Part shown: positions 1 to 7,379 of the stretch, in pieces
How positions within the stretch are numbered: position 1 is the stretch's first letter
Layout: the number at the start of each line of letters is the position of its first letter
NCBI GenBank assembly: GCA_030590765.1
Contig: JAUVCP010000003.1
Location: 1 to 20,482 of the forward strand
Origin: Flavobacteriaceae bacterium
Lineage (GTDB): Bacteria; Bacteroidota; Bacteroidia; Flavobacteriales; Flavobacteriaceae
DNA: 20,482 nucleotides
Direction of reading: 5' to 3'
Notes under the pieces: model-generated
The model's input: the letters and a program-made list of their open reading frames with translations, nothing else
Databases searched by the model: none
Told to the model about the DNA's origin: nothing
Made by a program: the position numbers and the translations under genes

Positions 1-2
1 CA

Positions 3-2816
3 GTTGATTTAGTAATTTCAAACTTAATAGCTACTGAAAGTAATAATGTATATCGATTAAAAGTAGATTATTTGTCTTTTGCTTGTGATACAGTTCAAGC
101 TGTTTCTGCAGAAGCTGGATTTAATATGTTGATTTCTGCCACTACAGTTAATGTGACCTGTAATGCAGCAGCAGATGGATCAATCGACATTACGGTATTA
201 GGTGGAGTATTGCCTTATACTTTCGCATGGACAACCGCAGATGGATCAGGTTTAGTAGCTACAGATGAAGATCAAACAGGATTAACGGCTGGAACTTATG
301 ATATAACAGTAACAGATGCGAATGGAGCAACAGTAACAGGCAGCTTTGTAGTAACACAACCAGATGCGATTGTTCTTACTGAAATTATAACAGATGTATC
401 CATTGCAGGAGGTGCAGATGGAGCAATAGCTTTAACAGTTGCTGGAGGTACAGCACCATATACTTATGCATGGACAACAGTAGGTGGGTTAGGATTGGTA
501 CCAACAGATACAGATCAAACAGGTTTAACTGCCGGAGCGTATAAAGTAGTTGTAACGGATGCTAACTTATGTACAGTTGAAGGTAATTATACAGTAAATC
601 AGCCGGGAGTTTTGGTTATTACTTTAGAAAGCATTATTGATGTTACCTGTAATGGAGACAATAGTGGAGCAGTAGATATTACGGTAATAGGTGGAGTTCT
701 TCCATATACATTTTCATGGAGTAGCGGAGCAACTACCGAAGATTTAACTGGTGTTGCCGGTGGTATTTACAATGTAATAGTAACAGATGCGAATGGAGCT
801 ATTGCAAATGCAGGACCTTTTGAAGTGAAAGAACCAGATGCTTTAGCATTGACTGAAGTAATTACGGATGTTAGTGTTAATGGGGCCTCAGATGGGGCAA
901 TTGATTTAACAGTAGCGGGAGGTACAACAGGTTACACATTCATATGGAGTAATGGTGCTACTACAGAAGATATTTCAGGATTAAGTGGTGGAAATTATAC
1001 GGTTACAGTTACTGATGCAAATGGTTGTACAATTGAAGCAACTTATACAGTTAATGAGCCTGGCGTAATAATTATTACAGAAATAATTACGAATGTAACT
1101 TGTAATGGATTAGCTGATGGATCTATAAATGTAACTGTTACAGGAGGAATTACTCCTTTTACATATTTATGGACAACAGCAGATGGATCTGGATTGGTAC
1201 CGACTGATGAAGATCAAACAGGATTAACAGCCGGAACATATGATGTTATCGTAACAGACGCAAATGGAGCAACAGTGAATGGTAGCTATACTATTACACA
1301 ACCAGATGTAATTGTAATTTCGGATGTGTCTTTTACAGAACCAACATGTCCATCGTTAAATGATGGTACTATTACAGTTACCGCAACAGGAACAGATTTG
1401 GAATATAGTATTGATAATGGAGTGACATATCAAGATGCCAATATATTTAATGGATTGATAGGAGGTACTTATGATGTAGTTGCCAGAGTTAAAACTTCAA
1501 CAACATGTAGTTTAGCGTATGGTAGTCAAATTGTTTTAACAGAGCCTGTATGTGCTGAATTGATAGTAACCAAAACACAAACAGGAGGAGTAAATCCTGT
1601 AACAGGTTTAGGTCAAACATTAGATTATACGATTACTTTAGATAATACTGGTTTAGTTGATATTACGGATGTTAATATTGTTGATATATTACCTGATGGT
1701 TCAGATGGAACATTAAATGGTCCTACAGGAGATAACGGAGTAACAGGTGTAATTGAGGTTGGAGAAATCTGGACTTATACCATTAGTTACACAACAAATC
1801 TTGATGATTTTGTTAGTTTAATTCCTTTGGTAAACACCGTTTTCGTAACAGTTAATGAAATAATTGATCCTATAGAAGCAACTGCAACTACACCTATTGA
1901 GCCAACAGACACAGATAAAGATGGAATTTTCGATGTTTTTGATTTAGATAGCGATAATGATGGTATTTTAGATACGGTTGAAGGTGATGGTGATACGGAT
2001 GGAGATGGTACACCTGATAAATTAGATTGGGATTCAGATAATGATAATTGCCCGGATGTGACTGAGGCAGGATTTACTAACAATGGAAATGACATGTTAG
2101 GTACTAAAAATCCACCTGATGTTGATAGTGATGGTCTAGTTACCAGTGCATCAAATGGTTATACTACTCCAAATGATTTAGATGGAAATGGAACATTTGA
2201 TTTCCAGCAGCATGGTGCACCTTCTGAAATTATTGGTCAACCTGAAGATATAGAAATTGGTCTTGGTGATAATGTAGAAATTACGGTAGATGTGAATGCA
2301 ACCTACATCCAATGGCAGGTAAGTACTGATGACGGTTCTAACTGGTCTGATTTGGCAAATGATGGGAAATATAATGGTGTTACAACAAGTACACTAAGTA
2401 TTACAGATGCAAGAGGACGACTTGAAAGTAATTTGTTCAGAGTGATGTTAACATCACCTGATTATGCTTGTGATCCAAATCCTGAATTATATTCAAGAGG
2501 AGCTTTATTATCATTTGATGCATTAAATATTCCAAATGCTTTTACTCCGAATGGAGACGGTAAGAATGATCTGTTCCGAATTCCGGGATTAGATCAATAT
2601 CCAAACTGGAGTCTGGAGATTCACAACAGATATGGTAGCAAGGTTTATATGTATAGCAATAAGGGTAGTGCAAATCCACAATGGTGGGATGGTTATTCAA
2701 GTGGTGATTTGAATTTAGGAAACAAAAGAGTACCTGCCGGAACATATTTTTATATTCTTCACTTTAACGGTGATAATAGAAAACCTGTAAATGGCTGGGT
2801 GTATATAACTTATTAA
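3..2816 (+). CDS. SprB-repeat adhesin with T9SS type B sorting domain (5' truncated)
   Basis: The reading frame is open to the left edge, so this is the C-terminal part of a longer protein. TTG at 72 is an internal Leu, not a start. Numbering residues from 72, the order is: five SprB-type repeats (about 22-411, with motifs such as VTCNG, GGxxPYTxxW and VTDANG), a degenerate sixth (412-492), a DUF11-like domain (about 495-608), aspartate-rich thrombospondin type 3-like calcium-binding repeats (612-662), an Ig-like region (716-800), and a C-terminal domain from 818 beginning NIPNAFTPNGDGKNDLF, the hallmark of gliding-motility-associated T9SS type B domains. Known for the family: such proteins are exported by the T9SS and held on the cell surface, SprB of Flavobacterium johnsoniae being the motility adhesin. 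The adjacent PorP/SprF gene fits a cargo and partner pair. The substrate or surface it binds is unknown. Confidence 0.9.
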   Translation, partial: VDLVISNLIATESNNVYRLKVDYLSFACDTVQAVSAEAGFNMLISATTVNVTCNAAADGSIDITVLGGVLPYTFAWTTADGSGLVATDEDQTGLTAGTYDITVTDANGATVTGSFVVTQPDAIVLTEIITDVSIAGGADGAIALTVAGGTAPYTYAWTTVGGLGLVPTDTDQTGLTAGAYKVVVTDANLCTVEGNYTVNQPGVLVITLESIIDVTCNGDNSGAVDITVIGGVLPYTFSWSSGATTEDLTGVAGGIYNVIVTDANGAIANAGPFEVKEPDALALTEVITDVSVNGASDGAIDLTVAGGTTGYTFIWSNGATTEDISGLSGGNYTVTVTDANGCTIEATYTVNEPGVIIITEIITNVTCNGLADGSINVTVTGGITPFTYLWTTADGSGLVPTDEDQTGLTAGTYDVIVTDANGATVNGSYTITQPDVIVISDVSFTEPTCPSLNDGTITVTATGTDLEYSIDNGVTYQDANIFNGLIGGTYDVVARVKTSTTCSLAYGSQIVLTEPVCAELIVTKTQTGGVNPVTGLGQTLDYTITLDNTGLVDITDVNIVDILPDGSDGTLNGPTGDNGVTGVIEVGEIWTYTISYTTNLDDFVSLIPLVNTVFVTVNEIIDPIEATATTPIEPTDTDKDGIFDVFDLDSDNDGILDTVEGDGDTDGDGTPDKLDWDSDNDNCPDVTEAGFTNNGNDMLGTKNPPDVDSDGLVTSASNGYTTPNDLDGNGTFDFQQHGAPSEIIGQPEDIEIGLGDNVEITVDVNATYIQWQVSTDDGSNWSDLANDGKYNGVTTSTLSITDARGRLESNLFRVMLTSPDYACDPNPELYSRGALLSFDALNIPNAFTPNGDGKNDLFRIPGLDQYPNWSLEIHNRYGSKVYMYSNKGSANPQWWDGYSSGDLNLGNKRVPAGTYFYILHFNGDNRKPVNGWVYITY
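135..1547 (+). repeat. SprB-type coding repeat array (six units)
   Basis: There are six units of about 75-81 codons: roughly 135-362, 363-602, 603-836, 837-1061, 1062-1304 and a divergent one at 1305-1547. Units 1, 2 and 5 carry a longer central segment of the form TTxxGxGLVxTDxDQTGLTAG. Units 3 and 4 carry the shorter form SxGATTEDxxG. Units 1 and 5 are also very alike at the DNA level, for example around 231-345 and 1171-1284. Each unit should fold as a small beta-sandwich in a stalk-like surface protein. Confidence 0.88.
1905..2057 (+). repeat. Aspartate-rich TSP3-like calcium-binding repeats
   Basis: This in-frame segment of the adhesin carries tandem DxDxDGxxD motifs (DTDKDGIFD, DSDNDGILD, DTDGDGTPD, DSDNDNCPD). 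Repeats of this type bind calcium in thrombospondin type 3 and related bacterial surface proteins and stiffen the stalk. Calcium binding here is inferred from the motif. Confidence 0.75.
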
Positions 2817-2823
2817 ATTATAT

Positions 2824-2855
2824 AGGTAAAGAGGGTTTGTCTCTCTTTACCTTTT
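2824..2855 (+). terminator. Probable intrinsic terminator after the adhesin gene
   Basis: A perfect 9-bp stem (GGTAAAGAG at 2825-2833 with CTCTTTACC at 2843-2851, extendable by one A-T pair) encloses a 9-nt loop and is followed by TTTT. It starts 8 bases after the adhesin stop codon. The short U tract makes partial read-through into the PorP gene possible. Confidence 0.7.
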
Positions 2856-2944
2856 GAATTAAATAATTGGTGATGTTTTTTTATATGTATTAACAAAATC
2901 AATAGAAGTAAAAAATAATTGTCACAATAAATAATAGTGAACAC

Positions 2945-3871
2945 ATGAAAAAAATTACAATTTTCTTAGTTTTTGGTTTTTTAGTATTCTTTACAGATGT
3001 ATCTGCGCAACAAGATCCACATTATACACAATATATGTATAATATGAACGTTGTAAATCCAGCGTATGCAGGTTCAAGAGGTACATTGAGTTTAGGATTG
3101 TTAGGAAGAATGCAATGGTTGAATTTAGATGGAGCTCCAAGAACTTATACTTTTGACGTTCATGCGCCATTAGGAAAAAGAGTTGGGGTGGGTCTATCTT
3201 TCATAGCCGATGAAATTGGTCCGATAAAAGAGCAAAATATTTTTGTTGATTTATCATACACCATACAAACTTCTGATGTTGGAAGACTGGCATTTGGTTT
3301 AAAAGGAGGAGTTTCATTGCAAAATTTAGATGGAAATTTTATTCCACCAGATGATTCTGATGATGATTTGTTAGAACCTTTTAACAACACATATCCTAAT
3401 TTTGGTGCTGGTGTTTATTATTATACCGAAAAGTTTTATATAGGAGCATCTGTACCAAACATACTAAGTTCAAAACACTATGATATTGATAAATCATCAG
3501 GTGTTTTTACAGAGGCTTCAGAAGAAGCACATTATTTTTTAACTAGTGGTTATGTGTTTGATTTATCAAGCAACTTAAAGTTCAAGCCATCAGTAATGTT
3601 AAGAGGAGTGATAGGATCACCATTGTCATATGATGTAAATGCAAACTTTTTATTATATGACAGATTTGAGTTAGGAGCAAGTTACAGAGATGGCAGCTCG
3701 GTAAGCGGATTGTTTAATATTGGAGTTACCCCTGACTTTAGAATTGGATATGCCATTGATTTTGCTATTGGAGATTTGGCTGATTTAAATGTTGGTACAA
3801 CACATGAACTAATGTTACTGTATGATATTGATTTTTCAAAGAAGAATTTGAAATCACCTAGATTTTTCTAG
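2945..3871 (+). CDS. PorP/SprF family T9SS outer-membrane protein
   Basis: The 308-residue protein starts with a signal peptide (MKKITIFLVFGF to VSAQ, cleavage near residue 22). The family signature at the mature N-terminus follows: QDPHYTQYMYNMNVVNPAYAGS. The remainder is made of alternating beta-strand segments that fit an outer-membrane barrel. In the family, SprF is needed for export and attachment of SprB, and PorP is a core T9SS component in Porphyromonas. Cargo with type B sorting domains generally depends on a neighbouring SprF-like protein, so this one probably serves the adhesin just upstream. The gap to the next gene is 33 nt, suggesting co-transcription. No canonical promoter box was seen in the 2856-2944 gap. 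I leave the symbol empty because Bacteroidetes genomes carry many paralogues. Confidence 0.9.
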   Translation: MKKITIFLVFGFLVFFTDVSAQQDPHYTQYMYNMNVVNPAYAGSRGTLSLGLLGRMQWLNLDGAPRTYTFDVHAPLGKRVGVGLSFIADEIGPIKEQNIFVDLSYTIQTSDVGRLAFGLKGGVSLQNLDGNFIPPDDSDDDLLEPFNNTYPNFGAGVYYYTEKFYIGASVPNILSSKHYDIDKSSGVFTEASEEAHYFLTSGYVFDLSSNLKFKPSVMLRGVIGSPLSYDVNANFLLYDRFELGASYRDGSSVSGLFNIGVTPDFRIGYAIDFAIGDLADLNVGTTHELMLLYDIDFSKKNLKSPRFF

Positions 3872-3904
3872 GAACATATAAAAAACATAAAAAAAGGGGA
3901 ATTT

Positions 3905-5533
3905 ATGAATAAGTATATCTTTACTTTATTCCTATTATACATAGGGATAATTTCTGCACAAACAGAAGGCTCAGGAAAATATTCAATCAAAAATTTAAGT
4001 ATCAATACCCAAAATTCAGATTTTGGCGCAAGCTATTTGGGTGATTATAAATTTGTTTATGCCTCCCCAAAAAAGGGAATTACTTTGGTAAATGATGTAT
4101 GGCTTGAAAATGGTCAACGATATCTGGAACTTTATGTTGCCGATATTTTACCTGATGGTGTATTAGCAAATCCTGAACTTTTAAAAGGAGATGTAAATAC
4201 ACGATACCATGAGGCCGATGCAGTATTCACAAAAGATTTGAAAACAGTTTATTTTACGCGAAATAATTACTACAATGAAAAACTAGCCAGAGACTCCAAA
4301 AAATGGGGTAATTTAGCTATGTTTAAAGCTTCTGTTAATGAAAAAGGAGAATGGGTGAATATCATTCCAATGCCTTTTAATGATGTAGAATATTCTGTGG
4401 GTCATCCTGCTTTAAGCGAAGATGAAAAAACACTTTACTTTGTGTCAGATATGCCTGGAACTCATGGGAAAACAGATATTTATAAAGCTTCTATAAATCA
4501 GAGTGGTTTTGGTAGCCCTGTTAATTTGGGTCCTGAAATCAATTCTCCTTCAAAGGAGTTTACTCCTTTTATTGAAGGTGATGTAATGTATTATTCATCT
4601 GATCGCCCAGGAGGTCTTGGTGGTTTAGATATTTATGCTACACAGTTATCTGAATTTCAACTGGAGCCAATTTGGTTGAATAAACCAATAAATTCTGCTG
4701 CGGATGACTTTGCTTTTGTATTGAATAAAACAACACGTTTAGGATATTTTTCCTCAAATAGAGATGGTGGTGCAGGAGATGATGATATATATTCATTTGT
4801 TGAAGAAGAACCGGTTATATTTAAATGCAAACAACTTATTACAGGTTTGGTTAAAGATAAAAATACTGCAGAAATCATTCAAGGAGCTACAGTATCAATA
4901 AAAGATATGGATGGCACTATTGTAAAAAGTGTTGAAGTTGATAATAACGGTCTTTTTTCTTTATCTGTTTATTGTGAAACCGAATATTTACTAGAAGGTA
5001 GTAAAAGTGGATATACACCTCAAAGTAAACCTTTAACTACATCTGATGTGTCAGGTAAAGAAACCAAATTGTTGGTATTATTAGGTAGAGGAGATATTGT
5101 TGCAGTAGAAGAGGTTCTTCCTGAAGGATTACCGGAAGTGCTCCCAGAAGAGATTGTAAAGGTAAGACCAAGTACTTATGTTGTTAATATTGAACCGATC
5201 TATTTTGAGCTAAACTCTTCTTATCTAAATAAAGAAGCTAAACGTGAGCTGGATAAAGTAGTGGACCTAATGACAAGGTATCCGGAAATGATTATAGAGT
5301 CAGGTTCTCATACCGATTCGAGAGGTATTGAAGGCTATAATATCTGGTTGTCAGACCGAAGAGCAAAATCTACAGTTAGTTATATTATCGATAAAGGAAT
5401 TGACCCAGGCAGGATAACAGGAAAAGGTTATGGAGAGTCACAATTGATCAATGGATGTTCAGATGGAGTTGATTGTACCGAGGCACAACATGCAATGAAC
5501 AGAAGGACAGAATTCGTTATCATTAAGATGTAA
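3905..5533 (+). CDS. OmpA family protein with PD40 propeller and carboxypeptidase-regulatory-like domain
   Basis: The 542-residue protein has a signal peptide (cleavage after IISA, residue 18). PD40/WD40-like propeller repeats span about 30-300, with strands such as LYFVSD, MYYSSDRPGGLGG and YFSSNRDGGAGDDDIY. A carboxypeptidase-regulatory-like beta-sandwich follows at about 308-392, then a Glu/Pro/Leu linker, then an OmpA C-terminal peptidoglycan-binding domain at about 428-541. Asp471 in SHTDSRG and Arg486 in LSDRRA match the pair that holds diaminopimelate in OmpA domains. This order resembles T9SS PorE without its TPR part. A role tying the PorP/SprF protein to peptidoglycan is inferred. 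AAGGGGA, 4 nt before the ATG, could serve as a ribosome binding site. The gene is 33 nt downstream of porP/sprF and is followed by a terminator. Confidence 0.88.
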   Translation: MNKYIFTLFLLYIGIISAQTEGSGKYSIKNLSINTQNSDFGASYLGDYKFVYASPKKGITLVNDVWLENGQRYLELYVADILPDGVLANPELLKGDVNTRYHEADAVFTKDLKTVYFTRNNYYNEKLARDSKKWGNLAMFKASVNEKGEWVNIIPMPFNDVEYSVGHPALSEDEKTLYFVSDMPGTHGKTDIYKASINQSGFGSPVNLGPEINSPSKEFTPFIEGDVMYYSSDRPGGLGGLDIYATQLSEFQLEPIWLNKPINSAADDFAFVLNKTTRLGYFSSNRDGGAGDDDIYSFVEEEPVIFKCKQLITGLVKDKNTAEIIQGATVSIKDMDGTIVKSVEVDNNGLFSLSVYCETEYLLEGSKSGYTPQSKPLTTSDVSGKETKLLVLLGRGDIVAVEEVLPEGLPEVLPEEIVKVRPSTYVVNIEPIYFELNSSYLNKEAKRELDKVVDLMTRYPEMIIESGSHTDSRGIEGYNIWLSDRRAKSTVSYIIDKGIDPGRITGKGYGESQLINGCSDGVDCTEAQHAMNRRTEFVIIKM

Positions 5534-5543
5534 ATTAAATTTT

Positions 5544-5571
5544 AAAAGCCTTTATCTTTAAAGGCTTTTTT
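5544..5571 (+). terminator. Intrinsic terminator after first OmpA/PD40 gene
   Basis: A 10-bp perfect stem (AAAAGCCTTT at 5544-5553 with AAAGGCTTTT at 5560-5569) closes a 6-nt loop and runs into a T tract. It separates the two OmpA paralogues, so the second may need its own promoter or read-through. Confidence 0.8.
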
Positions 5572-5612
5572 GTTTTTGAGTGCAATTTTTTATAATTTTT
5601 TCAGAATTAAAA

Positions 5613-7166
5613 ATGAGTCGAGCGCATAGAATATTTTTATTATTGTTTATTAGCATCACAAGTCTTGTTTCTGCACAATTAACTGCACCAAGTTATAGTG
5701 TTAAAAATTTGAAAGCGAATTCAAAGAACAGTGATTTTGGCACTACATTTTATGGAGAAGATAGAATAGTATTCTCATCAACTCGTGAATCGGGTATTTC
5801 AAATAAAAAATGGGATGGAAATGATCAGCCGTTTTTAGATCTATATATAGGAAATGTGGATAAGAAGGGTGAAATTAACAAGGTCAGACCATTTTCGAAA
5901 AGTGTTAATTCAAAATATCATGATGCCATGGTTACCTTTTCTCCTGATTTGAAGGATGTTTATTTTACTTCTAATAATTATATGGAAGGAGATTTAAAAA
6001 CAGGAGGATTAAAGATATTTAAAGCTACAGTTTCTGAAAACGGGCACTGGAAGGATGTTGTAACCTTACCTTTCAATAGCGATAGTTATGACACTGCACA
6101 TCCAAATTTAAGTAAAGACGGAACAAAATTATACTTTGTTTCCAATATGCCGGGAGGTTTGGGAAATAGCGATGTATATGTAGTTTCAGTTAATAAAGGA
6201 CATTATGGTGCACCAAAGAATTTAGGCCCAACAGTAAACACAAAGTATAAGGAGTATACGCCTTATGTAGATGGAAATATTTTGTATTTTTCTTCAAACC
6301 GCCCAGGAGGATTGGGAGGATTTGATATTTATATGACCAAACTTGATGGGTCAATTGCTAAACCAATTAATTTAGGAAAACCTATGAATAGTAAGGCAGA
6401 TGATATTTCTTTTATTATTGATAACGAAAAGCAAAAAGGTTATTTTTCATCTAATAGATGGGGAGGTAAAGGAGATGATGACATTTATTCATTTATCCAG
6501 AATACGGTTATTCCAATATGTGATCAAACCATTGAAGGAACTATTTTTGATAAAAAAACAGGCATGCCTATTTCTAACGCATTTGCAACTTTGTATGATG
6601 CAAAAGGGAAAAAAATGAGAAGGAGGGAAACACTTACAGATGGAAAATTTTATTTTAGTCTGAAATGCGGAATACCTTACAAAGTTACTACTGGTAAATT
6701 AGGATATTTTGATAAAGATAGTATTGTGAATACAAGTCATGAAAATGGATATGTAAACGATATTAAATTCGGCATGATCGAAAAAGAATTCATCATATCC
6801 AATGATAAAGAAATGCTCAACATCAGACCTATTAGATTTGAATTAAATAAAGCAAATATTTTAAAGACCTCTTATGTCGATTTAGCAAAAGTGGTTAGAT
6901 TGATGGATAAATTTCCAAAAATGGTGATACAGGTTGGATCTCACACAGATTCGAGAGCTCCTGATGGATATAACATGCAGTTATCCAGAAAAAGAGCAAG
7001 TGAAACTGTAAATTACCTATTGTCCATCGGCGCGAATTATAAAAGAATTACAGGAAAAGGATATGGAGAAACTGAGCTGTTAAATAAATGTTCAAATAAT
7101 GTGAAATGTTCTGAAATTGAACATCAGCAAAATCGTAGAACAGAATTTGTGGTGATCAAAAAATAA
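5613..7166 (+). CDS. OmpA family protein with PD40 propeller, paralogue of upstream gene
   Basis: I place the start at the ATG at 5613 (517 residues) because it gives a clean signal peptide (MSRAHRIFLLLFISITSLVSAQ). An in-frame GTG at 5580 would add 11 unsuitable residues. The layout matches the upstream gene: PD40 repeats at about 30-295 (LYFVSNMPGGLGNSDVY, LYFSSNRPGGLGGFDIY, YFSSNRWGGKGDDDIY), a carboxypeptidase-regulatory-like domain at about 303-385, and an OmpA C-terminal domain at about 403-515. The peptidoglycan-binding pair is Asp446 (SHTDSRA) and Arg461 (SRKRAS). Similarity runs over the whole length, so the two genes probably arose by tandem duplication and then diverged. This copy lacks the Glu/Pro/Leu linker. 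A periplasmic, wall-anchored role next to the T9SS machinery is inferred. Confidence 0.87.
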   Translation: MSRAHRIFLLLFISITSLVSAQLTAPSYSVKNLKANSKNSDFGTTFYGEDRIVFSSTRESGISNKKWDGNDQPFLDLYIGNVDKKGEINKVRPFSKSVNSKYHDAMVTFSPDLKDVYFTSNNYMEGDLKTGGLKIFKATVSENGHWKDVVTLPFNSDSYDTAHPNLSKDGTKLYFVSNMPGGLGNSDVYVVSVNKGHYGAPKNLGPTVNTKYKEYTPYVDGNILYFSSNRPGGLGGFDIYMTKLDGSIAKPINLGKPMNSKADDISFIIDNEKQKGYFSSNRWGGKGDDDIYSFIQNTVIPICDQTIEGTIFDKKTGMPISNAFATLYDAKGKKMRRRETLTDGKFYFSLKCGIPYKVTTGKLGYFDKDSIVNTSHENGYVNDIKFGMIEKEFIISNDKEMLNIRPIRFELNKANILKTSYVDLAKVVRLMDKFPKMVIQVGSHTDSRAPDGYNMQLSRKRASETVNYLLSIGANYKRITGKGYGETELLNKCSNNVKCSEIEHQQNRRTEFVVIKK

Positions 7167-7279
7167 AAGATGATATTTTAGGTTAAAAAGATGTAATTTA
7201 TTAATACATAGGAGTTTTAACTCAAATATGTAATTGTAATAGAATAAAAATAGGGGATTTATTTATACTATGTTTTAAC

Positions 7280-7312
7280 AAAAGCATTGGTTGTTTAACC
7301 AATGCTTTTTTT
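7280..7312 (+). terminator. Strong intrinsic terminator closing the surface module
   Basis: A perfect 13-bp stem (7280-7292 with 7297-7309) has a GTTT loop, and a 7-T run at 7306-7312 overlaps its end. The 113 bases before it (7167-7279) hold no ORF or motif I can name. Confidence 0.9.
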
Positions 7313-7344
7313 GTGGTTTACTGCTAAAAAAGACAGAAATTATG

Positions 7345-7352
7345 TATTTTTG
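7345..7352 (+). promoter_or_regulatory. Bacteroidetes-type -7 promoter box for ileS
   Basis: TATTTTTG fits the Bacteroidetes -7 consensus TAnnTTTG exactly. It lies 27 bases before the ileS ATG and just after the strong terminator, which is where a promoter is needed. The -33 box is weak (CTG near 7321-7323 instead of TTG). The leader would be only about 20 nt, with AAGGA at 7372-7376 as a possible ribosome binding site. Confidence 0.5.
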
Positions 7353-7379
7353 CAAACTTAATAGAATTCGCAAGGAAAA

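Noticed and set aside
72..74. TTG at 72 as the start of the adhesin gene
   Set aside because: The frame continues upstream to the window edge with sequence of the same character (VDLVISNLIATESNNVYRLKVDY), so it is an internal codon of a truncated gene.
135..1547. CRISPR-like or satellite repeat array
   Set aside because: The repeats are in-frame protein units of about 230 bases with divergent sequence and no spacers.
1787..2095. Minus-strand ORF inside the adhesin, rich in Ser and Pro
   Set aside because: It is the antisense of Asp-rich repeat codons. Low complexity and no start context make it a shadow.
5580..5612. GTG start extending the second OmpA protein by 11 residues
   Set aside because: The ATG at 5613 gives a proper signal peptide, and the GTG lies just beyond the T tract of the preceding terminator.
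7167..7379. T-box or other riboswitch upstream of ileS
   Set aside because: The gap holds a terminator belonging to the upstream gene and then a -7 promoter box, leaving a leader of about 20 nt, too short for a riboswitch.
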